The position numbers and the translations under genes are program-made. A stretch of DNA of 64,000 nt from NCBI GenBank assembly GCA_951799425.1, contig OX637405.1, positions 24,503,371 through 24,567,370 of the forward strand. Reading direction: 5' to 3'. This document shows positions 47,044-58,619 of the stretch, in pieces. The stretch comes from Ilex aquifolium (taxonomy: Eukaryota; Streptophyta; Magnoliopsida; Aquifoliales; Aquifoliaceae). The notes under the pieces are model-generated. The model saw nothing but the letters and a program-made list of their open reading frames with translations, was not told the origin of the DNA and did no database searches. Numbering within the stretch: the first letter of the stretch is position 1; every line of letters begins with the position of its first letter.

Positions 47044-47211
47044 ACGTTCGAACGTCATTTGGCGTTCGAACGTCAGTAGTGCAAATTGTTACTTTACGTT
47101 CGAACGTACTTTGGCGTTCGAACATCACTTGCTCTCAGTACTTTTGTTTTTCCATCAGAGGCAAAGTACTGGGGCTCACTATCGTTCGAACGTCGATTCA
47201 CGTTCGAACGT
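47044..47211. repeat. Cluster of six CGTTCGAACG palindromes
   Basis: Palindromic 10-mers at 47045-47054, 47063-47072, 47097-47106, 47115-47124 (last base changed), 47183-47192 and 47201-47210. Three extend to the 12-bp palindrome ACGTTCGAACGT. They occur in pairs 18 bp apart. They lie in the solo LTR, in what would be the U3/promoter half if the LTR is read on the minus strand. Confidence 0.9.
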
Positions 47212-47595
47212 CATCTCAGTTTCTGCTGAAACTTACAGTGATGTTTTGGCCTATTTAGAAGTTAATTTGGAAAATTTTCGTGAAATACTAATTTGTAGCC
47301 CTGGAAGTCTATTATCTCCTGTCCAAATGTCAGATCAAATGGACATCAGGATAAAAAGTTATGGTCCAATTACTAAGACAGTATCAAAAATCCTTTTTAC
47401 CAAAATTCTCTCTAAAGTGTGCTTTCACTCCGGAATGTTTCCAAACTTCTACAATATGCCCTATTACATCAACTAACATTTTTATTTCTACTCTTAGCAT
47501 ATACATAGTTTATGCATACATCATTACATATACGAGCAATTTAAAACATACTTATGTTACTATATAACGATACAAATGTGGGGGTTTACAATTAA

Positions 47596-49478
47596 CTACC
47601 GTCTTCAATTCCATCACTGCTTGTGACCAAATACACCACACCAGCTTTTATTTTGACACAAACTCACAATATTGAAACTCTGCCCACGGAGCAGTGCTTA
47701 GTCTTATTACAAGATATAATAATGCATTGTCTATATGAGTTAATTGAAATAGAACATAAACAAAGGGTATCAAACGGAGACTTGAGGCTTCAAGCTTCAG
47801 TCCAATCTCCAGAATGCTGACTCCCACGGACTTGGCTGATAGCAACAAAAAGCTTTGAACAAATTACCGCGGTAGTTGTAGTTGCCGAATAAAAGAAAAA
47901 AGAAACACATAGACATAGTTGAAGCAATTACCTTTGGCCGAGTGATCTAGATGCTCTCTATTATTTTTTCACACAATTTCACTCAATGGTAGATCATCTG
48001 TCGTGTATTCACGTGGGACCTATTATTTATAGGGGTGAGGAGTCCAAATATAAATAATAGGTCACGTGAATACATGATGAGTGATTTACCATTGAGTGAA
48101 ATTGTGTGAAAAAGTAATGAAAAACATCTCAATTCGCCCTGCATCATAGAGACCACTCATATAAGTACGACATGGTTTGATTATCAAAAAGCACGCACTA
48201 GGAATTCTATCAACATAGCATCAACTCTATCACTGCTTCACAAAATACCCTCACTGCAGCACATTTGGATTTGATACAAACTCAGAGCATTTATACTCCG
48301 CCCCTAAAGCAGAGCTTGCTGTCAATCGGTAGCTTCAGCCTCCTTCCTTCTTCTCTCCAAATATTCTCTCACCTCCCGCCCCTAAAGCAGAGCTTAATGT
48401 CAATCGGTAGCACAAGACTATTGAATGATACATGACTAATGGACAATAAGATAGATTTACAGATGGGGAAAGGAATCTTCACACCTATAATTAACCTTAT
48501 AATTGAAAATCACAGTACAAAAAAAGATTATGTAGTTGTCTACACTGCATTGAGACTAGCTTGTAGATTTGCACACATTATTAGAAATATTTTCAGAAAA
48601 AGAAAAAAAAAATGTAAAGAGTGTTTTTCACATCAACAAGAAAGATGTGTTTCAATAATGATTTGATTCGAAATTCTTAACTATGTAGGAATTTAAACTA
48701 CTTTACAGCGAAAAGTAAATATAAAAATTTTAACTTCTGATAAGGATTTTAACTTCAAGTAGGTACATCCTACTTGCATATCTGAGCATCAAGGTGACGA
48801 CGTAAATTTGAAGAAATAATGACCGAATTCAAGAATATACCAAAAAATATATTTTTTGAATTCAATCATTTCGCAAATACACATGCTTACGTATATCTTC
48901 AATTCAACTTAGTTGGACATTTTTGCTTCATCATGCTTCCTTTACTAAACATTTTCTAAAGGCCCACTGCCAAGTACAAAATCTAAACAATAATACCACC
49001 GACAAAATTTATTGATTCAGTTCATTGATATTGTTAATCCAATGACATTAGTAAATTGAGTCTGACATGTTATCTTACTAAATTGAGTTCAAATAGCATT
49101 ATGAATTCGAGATCTACAACAATTTGAAACTACAGAATTTCATTACCAAGTTTTGGAAGAGCATGTGATATATTCGGCGGGGAGGGGATCTTTTACCAAT
49201 TTCATTACCACCACAGAATTCTAATATTGTTCTAATCACTTATTATGTTTTATAAATTCAGATAAAGAAAAAGAAAAAAAATATAACTATTTTAAGTTCA
49301 AGGTTAGAGAAGTTTTTTGTATCATTTTGACTCAAATTTAAATTTAAGTCTATATTTAAGTCAAGGTTGGAGATGCTCTAACTAGAATGTCCAAGATAAT
49401 TAGTTGCTAGTGTAAAAAATAGAAAATACAAAGGAATTAAGAAGCATATGTCATCATGTGTCAGGAGTATTTTTGGAA
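47596..49478. other. Non-coding stretch with local repeats
   Basis: Holds two diverged direct copies of about 90 bp (about 47612-47700 and 48227-48325; shared CACTGCTT, ACACAAACTCA/ATACAAACTCA, GCAGTGCTT/GCAGAGCTT), a short repeat of CCCCTAAAGCAGAGCTT (48301-48317 and 48380-48396) and a foldback element (47949-48130). A possible MITE fragment ends near 49106 (GTTCAAATAGCATTAT). No gene seen. Confidence 0.5.
47949..48130. repeat. Foldback element, arms about 80 bp
   Basis: The left arm from TTTTTCACACAATTTCACTC through TATTCACGTG to CCTATTATTTATA is matched by an inverted right arm with few mismatches, around a loop of about 20 bp. The transcript of either strand would fold into a long hairpin. 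It may be a MITE; no clear target duplication was found. Confidence 0.85.
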
Positions 49479-49486
49479 AGATTAAC

Positions 49487-50996
49487 TAGGGGCGTCAAAC
49501 GTGTCGGGTTGGGTCATTTCGTGTCGGATTTGTTTCGTGTTTGTGTCAAAAATTTCTAAACACTAACCTGACATGTTTAATAATCGTGTTGAGATGTGTA
49601 AACACTAACCTGACCTGGCCATTAAACGTGTTACCCGAACCTGACATGTTTGACACGTTTAATAAACAGGTCATTTTCGAGTTAACACATTACACGACAT
49701 GTTAACTTGTTTAACCCAACCTGTTTAACCCACATATCAAATTTTATCTGTTCAACACCTTTAAAAAAAAATCAAAAGATTTTATTGAATAAAATTCAAA
49801 GAATTACAAGAAGTAAAAGGAAACCAATTCCTAACATCCAATTTCAATTAAATGGCTTTAATCCTTTAAAACATGAAATAAAAAAATCAAAAATTTCTTC
49901 TATGGGCACTAAAAACAGCCACTTCAACTGCACTGCCTGCCTGCTTCAGCTGCACTGCCTGCTTCTCAACTGCTGTCTGCACTGCAATGTAGAATAAGGA
50001 ATCAGTAATGGTGATTTTCAAACGGGAATACTGTAGATACTGCAATGTAGAATAAGGAATCATGTAATGGTGATTTTCAAAGATTACACAAATCCAGTTT
50101 CAAGCTAACTGGTTTGTGGTGACATGCTCATTGTCAAACAACAAACTCAAGTGTTATTGCTTAAAGTAGAAATTCCCCAGGACACTAAAGTCATAAATTC
50201 AGATTATAAAAATTGGTTTTAAAAGAGTTGAAGTGACTTCGAACAGAGGCCTCTTGTAAACATTTTTTTTTGCTGTGAACAAATCTTTTGATCCACAAAC
50301 CAATGGAAGTGGAAAATTCTGGACTATATACCTTCCAACAGCTAAAATACAATCATACAAGAAGTACTGAATAGCTATTCCGAAATTGTACTCAGGGGAG
50401 ACGGTGTTGATGGAGAAAATAACAACAGAGATGGCCCATTTTCTGACTGTTCTACACTTCGATTGAGTCGCAGCGTGCAGAGAGAGAGACAGAGAGAACA
50501 CAGCGTCGGTGACACAGAGAGATAGAACACACAGCGAGAGAGAGAGAGAGAGGGGCAAACCTTTTCGGTTGAGCAACGATTAAGGCTTGAACGACCAGAA
50601 CGAAGTTGGTGGAACAGGGACCCCTCCTCTCCTCCTCGAGACCAGGCGACCAGCGGCGGGTGAGTGGGGAGTGAAAAAGTGGAAAAGTGGAAGTGGTGGG
50701 TTAGGGTTATGTTTTTTTTTCTGTTGCTTTTATATATTTGGATAAATGGGTTAAACGGATAATAAATGGGTAGGTCGGGTTCGGGTCAACTTATATCAAC
50801 CTGTTTACAATATACGGGTTAATCAGGTCAAAATCAGGTTGACCTGATTTCGACATGAACCCGACCTGTTTTTTTTCGTGTTTATACGTGTTGACCTGTT
50901 TTTATCCATTGACTTATTTAATTTCGTGTTGGACCCATTAATTTCGTGTTCGGTTCGTATCGTGTTAGCGTGTCGTGTCGAAAATTGACAGCCCTA
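49487..50996. mobile_element. hAT non-autonomous element, 1.5 kb
   Basis: Ends TAGGGGCGTCAAACGTGTCG and, inverted, TAGGGCTGTCAATTTTCGAC. Flanks AGATTAAC (49479-49486) and AAATTAAC (50997-51004) are an 8-bp duplication with one mismatch. Subterminal arrays of GTGTCG/CGACAC and AACCCG-type motifs occur at both ends. The interior has GA microsatellites near 50480-50555 and a 60-bp tandem duplication at about 49979-50085. No transposase frame. It ends about 60 bp from the stop codon of the resistance-type gene. Confidence 0.85.
49979..50085. repeat. Tandem duplication of about 60 bp
   Basis: The text CTGCAATGTAGAATAAGGAA with TGGTGATTTTCAAA occurs twice, separated by a period of about 60 bp, inside the hAT element. 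Confidence 0.85.
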
Positions 50997-51057
50997 AAAT
51001 TAACAAGATATAGTGGCATACCTCTGTTTCGTATATGTGCCTATTAAGGTCATCCTT

Positions 51058-52173
51058 CTAGACACCTGGATTGCCTGGTGGTCCCACATTCTCCAGCTTT
51101 GGCGTGCTTAGGGGTCCCAGAGAGAAGGTCTTCATTTCAGGGCAATCACCGAGTGCGACTTCATGCAATGATGGCAATTCCAAAGCATGTTTCACCGGAA
51201 AAAAACTCCTTAGTTTGAGTAGACGCTTTAGTTTCAAAGTTTCCAATTGAGGGAAAATAATTTCATTCATCCTGCTCCCTTCTTCTGCTTCTTCTTCCTT
51301 TACAACAACTTCTTCCAACATTGGGCAATCCCATATGCTCAAGTGTCGGAGGTGCACCAGACCCCTAGCCATGGACGGAGAGAATAAGTTTCTCAATTTG
51401 AGTAGACCGTACAGTGACAAAGTTTCCAATTGAGGGAACATAATTTCATTCATCCTGCTCCCGTCTTCTGCTTCTTCTTCCTTTACAACAACTTCTTCCA
51501 ACATTGGGCAGTCCCATATTGCCAATTCTCGGAGGTGCAACAGACCCCTAGCCATGGACGGAGAGAATAAGTTTCTCAATTTGAGTAGACGCTTTAGTAT
51601 CAAAGTTTCCAATTGAGGGAACATAATATCATTCATCCTGCTCCCTTCTTCTGCTTCTTCTTCCTTTACAACAACTTCTTTCAACATTGGGCATTCTGAT
51701 ATTCTCAATTCTCGGAGGTGCAACAGACCCCTAGCCATGGACGGAGAGAATAAGTTTCTCAATTTGAGTAGACCGTCAAGTTCCAAAGTTTCCAATTGAG
51801 GGAACATAATTTCATTCATCCTGCTCCCTTCTTCTGCTTCTTCTTCCTTTACAACAACTTCTTTCAACATTGGGCATTCTGATATTCTCAATTCTCGGAG
51901 GTGCAACAAACCCCTAGCCATGGACGGAGAGAATAAGTTTCTCAATTTGAGTAGACCGCCAAGTTTCAAAGTTTCCAATTGAGGGAACATAATTTCATTC
52001 ATCCTGCTCCCTTCTTCTGCTTCTTCTTCCTTTACAACAACTTCTTCCAACATTGGGCATTTCCATATTCTCAATAGTCGGAGTTGCTCCAGACCCCTAG
52101 CCATGGACGGAGAGAATAAGTTTCTCAATTTGTCGCAATTATCAATTTCCAATACTTCAAGTTTACTGAATGA
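51058..52173 (-). repeat. Array of near-identical 61-residue LRR units
   Basis: Six 183-bp units, the first and last partly diverged: 52173-51991, 51990-51808, 51807-51625, 51624-51442, 51441-51259 and 51258 onward. The shared frame text is LKLRNLFSPSMARGL, CPMLEEVVVKEEEAEEGSRM and (I/M)FPQLETL. Differences cluster at two places: the four residues after LETL (KLGG, ELDG, ILKR, SLYG, KLKR) and the residues around IWKC (LLRIWK, ELRISE, ELAIWD, HLSIWD). These are the xxLxLxx positions expected on the exposed LRR face. Confidence 0.9.
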
Positions 52174-52257
52174 ACCAGTGGGGACTTGGCTACACCATAT
52201 CTCACTCACATTCCCCATTCTATAGATAGTCAATTCCTTTAAGCTAGCAGACACGAA

Positions 52258-52764
52258 CTGCAAAATTCATAACATCACGTTAACGTTGGACCCACATCAA
52301 AAATAGAAGAGACAAGAGTAAACTACACAAATGTCCCTTAAACTATGACCCTTGTGTCAATTAAGCCCTTAAACTAATTTACATGTCAATTGAGCCCCTA
52401 AACTCTAAAATTTTAGCAAATTAAATACTTGAAGGAATAAATTAGCAAAATTGAAAGATTGAGAACCAAAACTGACACCAATTGCATAATTTGGGGATTA
52501 AAAATATAGGTTGTCCATAATTAAACATTAGCGAAATTGGAATTGATGCAATGGACTTAAATGTATGATAAGTGCCTAGTAAGTGAAATTAGGAAGCTAG
52601 GTCCAGATTAAGACTCTGTCTCTCCCTTTATCAAATGGGAGTTCTTCTGGCTTTTTTTCATTAGAATCAATACAGACCCACCACCACATAACCAAAAAAA
52701 TAAGAAGACAAAAAAGGAAAGAAACAAAATGACTGATATGTTGAGAGAATAGGCATGCATGTAC
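52258..52764 (-). other. Intron of the resistance-type gene
   Basis: 507 bp with GT and AG ends. The plus-strand text at about 52318-52420 has repeated blocks like CCCTTAAACTA and TGTCAATT, a fragment of a dispersed non-coding repeat. Confidence 0.75.
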
Positions 52765-55080
52765 CTTTTGGTCGAAAAAAGATTGCAACCTTGTAGCATC
52801 GTGGTAGCTTTTGGGGCAAAATTCCTTGATCATTGGCAGATGCTGAAGGTATAGTTCAGTCAAAAGAGGGAACTCAATGCCATCAATGTTTTCACATAAA
52901 CAAATGAGGCTTGGTAGATCGAATAGATCTAAATGCTCTAGTTTGGGAAATATGATCTTATCAGTTACATTTTCATCTCCTCTTTCATTTGAAAAGACTT
53001 CTTGAATCATCTGACAATTAACTATATGAAGTTCTTGGAGTTGCATCAAACTTCTAGCTACTGATCGCGAAAAGAGATTTCCCAATTTTGCACAGTAGTA
53101 TACCCTAATATATTTGAGATTGCCAAGGAAAACATTTTGAGTGGGACCCTTCCACAAATGTGTCAGTGAAGGTAACTCATTCAGATCTACAATGCCTAGT
53201 TCCTTGAAGGACCCCGCAGGAAGTTGGCCTTGACAAACCTCTGTTAAATTAGCCATATATGTAAGACGAAGTAAATTCAAGATTGGAAAAATACCAATGC
53301 AAGGTGAGCGCCAATTCGTTGTATTCGCAAGATACTCCAGCGTACCACACTCTGTAATTTCCAGTTCCTTCAAGTGTCGAAAACCCTCCCGATCCAACTC
53401 ATTCACTACACTCTTTGAACCATCCAAATCCAAGTGTAGACATTCAGAATTCTTTATTAGTAGAATAGTCCAGTCTGGTAAAGGAGTGATTGTTGGGAGG
53501 CTGACCACCATAAATTTCTGATAATCATTTCTTCGAGCAACTGAAGTAGGATGACCAATACATATAGTGTATGTTGTTAGCTTTGACCAAAAGCGTAGGC
53601 TTGTTGGCACAAGCTTCAGTTCCGGTAAGCTAATTTCTAAATTAGTGACATTGGACAAGGACTCCAGCTCTTTGACAATCGCATTACTGCTTTCTTTGCC
53701 TTCTTCTTCAGCCTCCCATCTAAAATTTTCCAAGCTTCCCATGTATAATTCTTCCAATTCGACTAACCGTGAGATGACACCTGGTGCAATTGTTGTGAGA
53801 TAGGAACAGTCCCTCAGCTCTAGCAACCTTAGATTACGCAATCTTCCAATTTCTTGTGGTAACACATCGATAGAGGAACGAACAAAGCTGAGGATTTCTA
53901 GATTCACTAACCCTCCAATTAAAGTTATATCTTTAAGTGACTTGCAATTTTTTAGATGCAATGTCCGAAGGTTTTTCAGGAGTCCAAGTGATGATGGCAT
54001 TGATGGTATCTCATTGTCCTGCATATCAATATCTAAAACTTTGAGGTTGCTCAGTTCCATTAAAAAATTGTCTAGTACCTTCAATGGACATTTGTTACAT
54101 ACCAACCGCAACAACTCAAGTCTTGGACACGTCCCAGGAAGCTTGGTTATCTCATCTGTTATTATTGAAATTGCAGTGTAATCTTCATATGCCTCTCTGC
54201 TTGGCCACTTCTTCAGGTTGACATCATGGCTTATCATAAAAACATGTTTACCCTCCGATGCAATTGATATGGCCACATCACGAATAACATCATGCATTTT
54301 GACATGCTTTGTAATGTCACTATCTAGCAATAGGAAACGATCTTGAAGTCTCTCAATCAATGTGCAAACCCTGTTTCTTGCTTGTTTGACTACTTGGATG
54401 CCTCCAAATATATTGAGACCCATTCCATACCTAACTAGATCTTCTAACGGGATATCAAAATCTTCAGGAAATAAACAACAATGCAAAAAGAGAGACTTGC
54501 CTTCTGAGGATTCTAAATGATTGTAACTCAGCTCTAGTGGTCGGTATACATCGGTTAGCACTTCTGTGATAGCCGTGGGAATAGATCTTTTCAATTGTTC
54601 GAGTGCATCATCCCACACAGGCTTGCTTTTATTTTTCAATGCTCTACCAACAGTTACAAGAGCAAGTGGCAAACGATTGCATTCATTTGCAACTGAGTGT
54701 GCCACTTCAAGCAAGTCAGGAGCTTCAACAGAATGACCTGCCATCTCTTTGAAAAGACACCACGCTTCGTTTTCAGTTAAGGTTCCAATTGTGAAAACCT
54801 CAGCTTCCATTGCAGTGCAAACATCTCGACTCCTTGAAGTCAATATAACTTTTGACCCATCATGATCTCTTCCACAAGGGATTCCTAATTCCTCCAGATT
54901 GAGCCTTTCCCAAAGGTCATCTAAAATTATAAGGAATTTCTTTACCTTCTTTAGTCTTTCACGTAGCCGATCTGCTCTAACCGAAAAAGTGTCTTCTTTG
55001 AGTTCCAGACCTATTTATTCTGCAATTGCACGTTGTATCATTTTTAAGTCTGGTGATTTAGAGACAACTACCATGACGAC

Positions 55081-55161
55081 CACATCAAAGAGTTTCTCTT
55101 TTTTGACCTCATCAGAGAGTTTCTCTTTTTTGGCCTCATCAAAGAGTTTCTCTTTTTTTGC
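55081..55161 (-). repeat. 27-bp in-frame triplication beside the P-loop
   Basis: Codes for AKKEKLFDE, AKKEKLSDE and VKKEKLFDV (residues 187-213), where relatives normally have one such unit between the P-loop helix and the strand VVMVVVS. It adds 18 residues without breaking the frame. Confidence 0.9.
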
Positions 55162-55719
55162 CCATTGCAGAATTTCTTTCGCCATTGTTGTCTTACCCAC
55201 CCCTCCCATTCCACATATCCCTACCACATTGACGTTGCTATTCTTCACAGCTGCCATTATTCCTTGCTTAATTGATTTTCGGGATTCGAATTCTCGGGAT
55301 TTGAATTCTGCCCCCACTGGAGGTTCACGGACTGACACCCTACTGAAGTTTCCTTTTCCTGTGAGCGTAGTAAGATCTTGGATCTTCTCCTTCGCAGTAC
55401 TGCTCCGCCAGTAACGAGGCACCAGACAAAATGGAGACAAACACCGTTTGCTTTCTCTATCTTCATCTTCTAGAATTTTTTTTGCCTCTTGCAGGGATGT
55501 ATCTGCAGTTGAACACCAGTGCGTAACATCAGCTAGGATAGTTTCTCCATTCCGTTCAGCGTCCTCAATCTCTTGTTGCACAGTATGTCTCCTAGCTTCT
55601 AGATTCCCAACTTCCTTTCCAAATTCCTGGATGTTGTTGTCATAGTTCTTCAGGTAAGAAAAGACCTCCCCGATTGGAATACTCCCAAGGACTGAATCTA
55701 GGAGTTTAGATACGGCCAT

Positions 55720-56294
55720 TATGATTACTCTTTTTTGTTTTTTTTCTTTCCTTTTGACCTAGAGTAGCGATATTGAGTAAGTCAACAACTTGATCAGCAA
55801 CACCAATATCACTTGGACCTTTTCAATAAAAAAAGGAGGATGTCAATTGCATCAATTAACGACAGTGCATTTTTCAACAAAAGAGGAATAAATCAAATGC
55901 CAACAAGCCTTAATCACCCCCGAATCCCCTTTGTTCTACTATTCAAATTAAAATTTAGTGACTAGATGTAGGAGAGTGCCCCCCACACTGATATTTTTAG
56001 TAAAGTATCATGTCAAATTCGTCTTTCTATAGAGTGTATTCAATCACTTTACACATGATATGTTGTATAGTCTAATAAGTTCTCAATAAAATAGACAACA
56101 TTAATTCTGACTTGTGGATATTAATAATATTTCTTTCAATAGAAATAAATCAAATACATATTCTTTTGCAACTTTCTACCAAAAAAAAAAATTTATGTAA
56201 CCATGCCATCATTTGCTTGTCACTACTAATGTGGGAAAAAATCAACTATACAATTGAGAAAGATCTGATAAAAGCAACTTATTGAAAAAGTTAC
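55720..56294. other. 5' flank of the resistance-type gene
   Basis: AT-rich non-coding sequence between the start codon and the gypsy LTR. It should hold the promoter; I cannot place elements with confidence. Confidence 0.4.
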
Positions 56295-57980
56295 TGTTGG
56301 GAAGCTTGAACGCTAATCCTAGCAATTAGCCCCACCCCAACTAATTGACTCTTGGATAAAGACAAGAGGATAAACTTATCCATCATTCAAAAATCAAAAG
56401 ATTTTTCAGTCGAATCACCAATCTCCATTTAAAAGGAAAGAGGTTAAGACACCTCACCGTAGAGGATTTTCAACCTCCTAAAAAACTAGGGATGGAGTAT
56501 TTTCCGCCTCATAGGATGAGCAGGAAGATCAGACTCCTCAAATAGAAGGAGTTTGATTTCTCAAATAGCAAATAGAGTCCACTCTCCTAAGGAACGAATT
56601 CCCAAACTATAAAATGGAGCTCGGGGGAATCATCAAAGGTACACAACTCCACTCCTAAATATCCCTCTCCAACTTTAATTAGATTTCTAACTTAAGCATC
56701 GGAGGTCAACCCCTAGAGCCCCCCCTCCCTCCAATCTTTGACTTTTTTTTAAGGGTTACCAGCCATTCGAAAAGCTAACTTGGATCATCAGAGAGCTGGG
56801 ATGGACCTTCAGAAAGTTGACTAGGAGGCCAATAGAGTTTAACGTAACTTATGTGGAGGTTGGGAAAAATTTTGTACCAACAGTTTGACGCCGTATGTGG
56901 AAACAACGGAGAATTTCGTATGTTCTCATAACCTTGAATGGTGACTACCAGATTGATGGATGTGACCAGAAATAATCTTCCCAAGGAACAATGGTTCCAG
57001 GAGTTGCTCGAAGAATATAATCATGACCAGGAGCCCCTCAAACCAACAAGAGACAAGGAACTTTGAGAATGCTAAATCTGGAGAGGATTATAACATAATG
57101 AATAAGACAAAGGAAGGTTTGACCCAATAAAATCAGTAAATATTACAAATGCTCGTTGGCCAGCCTCCTCAATAAGTCTCTCATTTAGGAGAAACTCAGT
57201 GTGATCAAGCAATAGACGACCACAACCACAATGATACCTCCCGCCAGCAAGAGGAAAATAGTACCCTAGACTGGAAGTTCAGGGAGGTTAATGATCGCAT
57301 CAGAGATGTGCTTAACACAATTAAAATTAGTGCTCTAGAGACTATGGAGACCTTGGTTCAACTTTAGAATATCCATTCTAATATGATGTTACACATTATC
57401 CGTTGACTCCTAAATTTAAATTGCCAATAATAGATAGCTTTGATGGGCAGAAAGATACTTGGACCATCTAAAGACTTATAAGTCTCCCATACTACTTCAA
57501 AACGTTCCAGACTAGATCATGTGCTGAGCTTTAACACAACGGTGGAATAGGTCCTCTTCCAAGTGCAAGATGACAAAGTCCTCTGAAGGTTGCGAACACC
57601 AGCATCCCTTAGGGAAAATAAAGGTAGAAGTTGTCGAGTAAGGTCTCGCTAAATTGGCTAAGCATACCATACTTCGGATATCGCTCGGAGCAAGGCGAGT
57701 TGCTGGATTAAGGCTAACAAACCGACCATTCCTTATCAAAGGCCCAAACTTCAGGAGGTCCGGCAACCAAAGGTGAAATTAGCTCAGCGCGATGAGTCTC
57801 TTCAAGAATAGCTTGATTGGACCAAGATATGGAAGAAATCAGCCTGGTACATCAAGGAAAGGTGCCCAGACACAACCCACCAATTAATTTTTCAGACAAA
57901 GACCTTAAGGGATTTTGCTTTCCACATGATGACATCCTCTCATCTCAATAATTGCATCAAATCACACTATCAACAGGGTC

Positions 57981-58184
57981 TTGATAGATAATGGAAGCTC
58001 AACTGATATAATCTTTAGAAATGACTTTCATCAGCTAAATGTAGGATGGTGCAACTTGAGGCCCATCAAAGCTCTCCTCGTTGGTTTCTTAGGGGAAAAA
58101 GCTTATCCATTAGGAGTACTTTCCATCCCAATCACCCTAGGGAATTCCCCTACAGAGGTCACCCATTTGGTGGCTTCGTGGTAA
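57981..58184 (+). pseudogene. Gypsy aspartic protease remnant
   Basis: The frame opens MIDNGSSTDIIF, the DNGSS.D form of the catalytic DTG/DSG motif common in plant gypsy proteases, followed by LVGFLGEKAYPLGVLSIPIT. It is a short surviving piece of a broken polyprotein. Confidence 0.8.
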
Positions 58185-58619
58185 TGGACTACCCCTATGC
58201 ATAAAATATTATCCTCAGGCGACTAACTCTCAATGCTTTAAACACAGTCCCTTCGACATACCACATTCTTCTTCGATTTCCCACAAAGAATGGGCTAGGA
58301 GAGTTTGGTGCGATGAAGCCATGGCTAGGGAGTCCTAAGTGGCTTCAACCAAAAGTAGCACATCAGTTGAGACATGCTAGGTAGAGAACATTGACCTAAG
58401 GAAGCTTGAAGAAGAGAAAAAAGCTTGCCCAGTGATGGAGCTGCTCCCAATAGCCTTGGGAGGAGACTTGTATCGAATAACATACATGGAATCCGAGCTT
58501 CCAAAACATGTTAGAAGCAAGGTAGGGGAATTCTTGCACAATAATATGGACATATTTGTCTAGAGCCATGAGGACATGCTTGGAATAGATCCTTAGGTAA
58601 TGGTCCACAGGCTCAACGT

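Larger units (their letters stand above)
45203..47590 (-). mobile_element. Solo LTR (2,388 bp) with perfect 5-bp TSD
   Basis: Edges TGTAACGCCCC and GGGGGTTTACA give TG...CA termini, flanked by ATTAA at 45198-45202 and 47591-47595. No primer site, polypurine tract or coding region is present, so this is a solo LTR. The end motif GGGGCGTTACA on the minus strand, with an internal TTCCGCTGCAAG (45376-45387), resembles Ty3-gypsy LTRs and sets the orientation. It carries a cluster of CGTTCGAACG palindromes (47044-47211) and a short run of diverged 30-bp repeats of the type ATCAAGNNTTGANNTCAAGA at about 46465-46610. Confidence 0.85.
51058..55719 (-). pseudogene. CC-NB-LRR resistance-type gene with one in-frame stop
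   Basis: NB-LRR proteins are intracellular immune receptors that sense pathogen effectors. Exon 1 is 55719-52765 and exon 2 52257-51058 (phase 0, donor GTACAT, acceptor TTTTGCAG), about 1,380 codons. In order: a coiled-coil N-terminus (about 25-90); P-loop GMGGVGKTT (170-178); kinase-2 FLIILDDLWE; RNBS-B GSKVILTSRSRDVC; RLPLALVTVGRAL (GLPL type); MHD-like KMHDVIRDVA; then LRRs to the C-terminus. Kinase-2 ends in DDLW, the CC-class form, and the order resembles RPS2/RGC2-type genes. A TAA at 55015-55017 (codon 235) truncates the protein inside the NB domain; a CAA-to-TAA change would explain it. All else is open, so loss is recent, or the codon is a base error. The ATG at 55717-55719 gives the usual MAV... 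start. The 3' end is uncertain: the TAG at 51058 could lie past a donor. Confidence 0.9.

Noticed and set aside
51058-52173. LRR repeats considered as a possible CRISPR-like or satellite array
   Set aside because: Units are in-frame, coding and part of a spliced NB-LRR gene.
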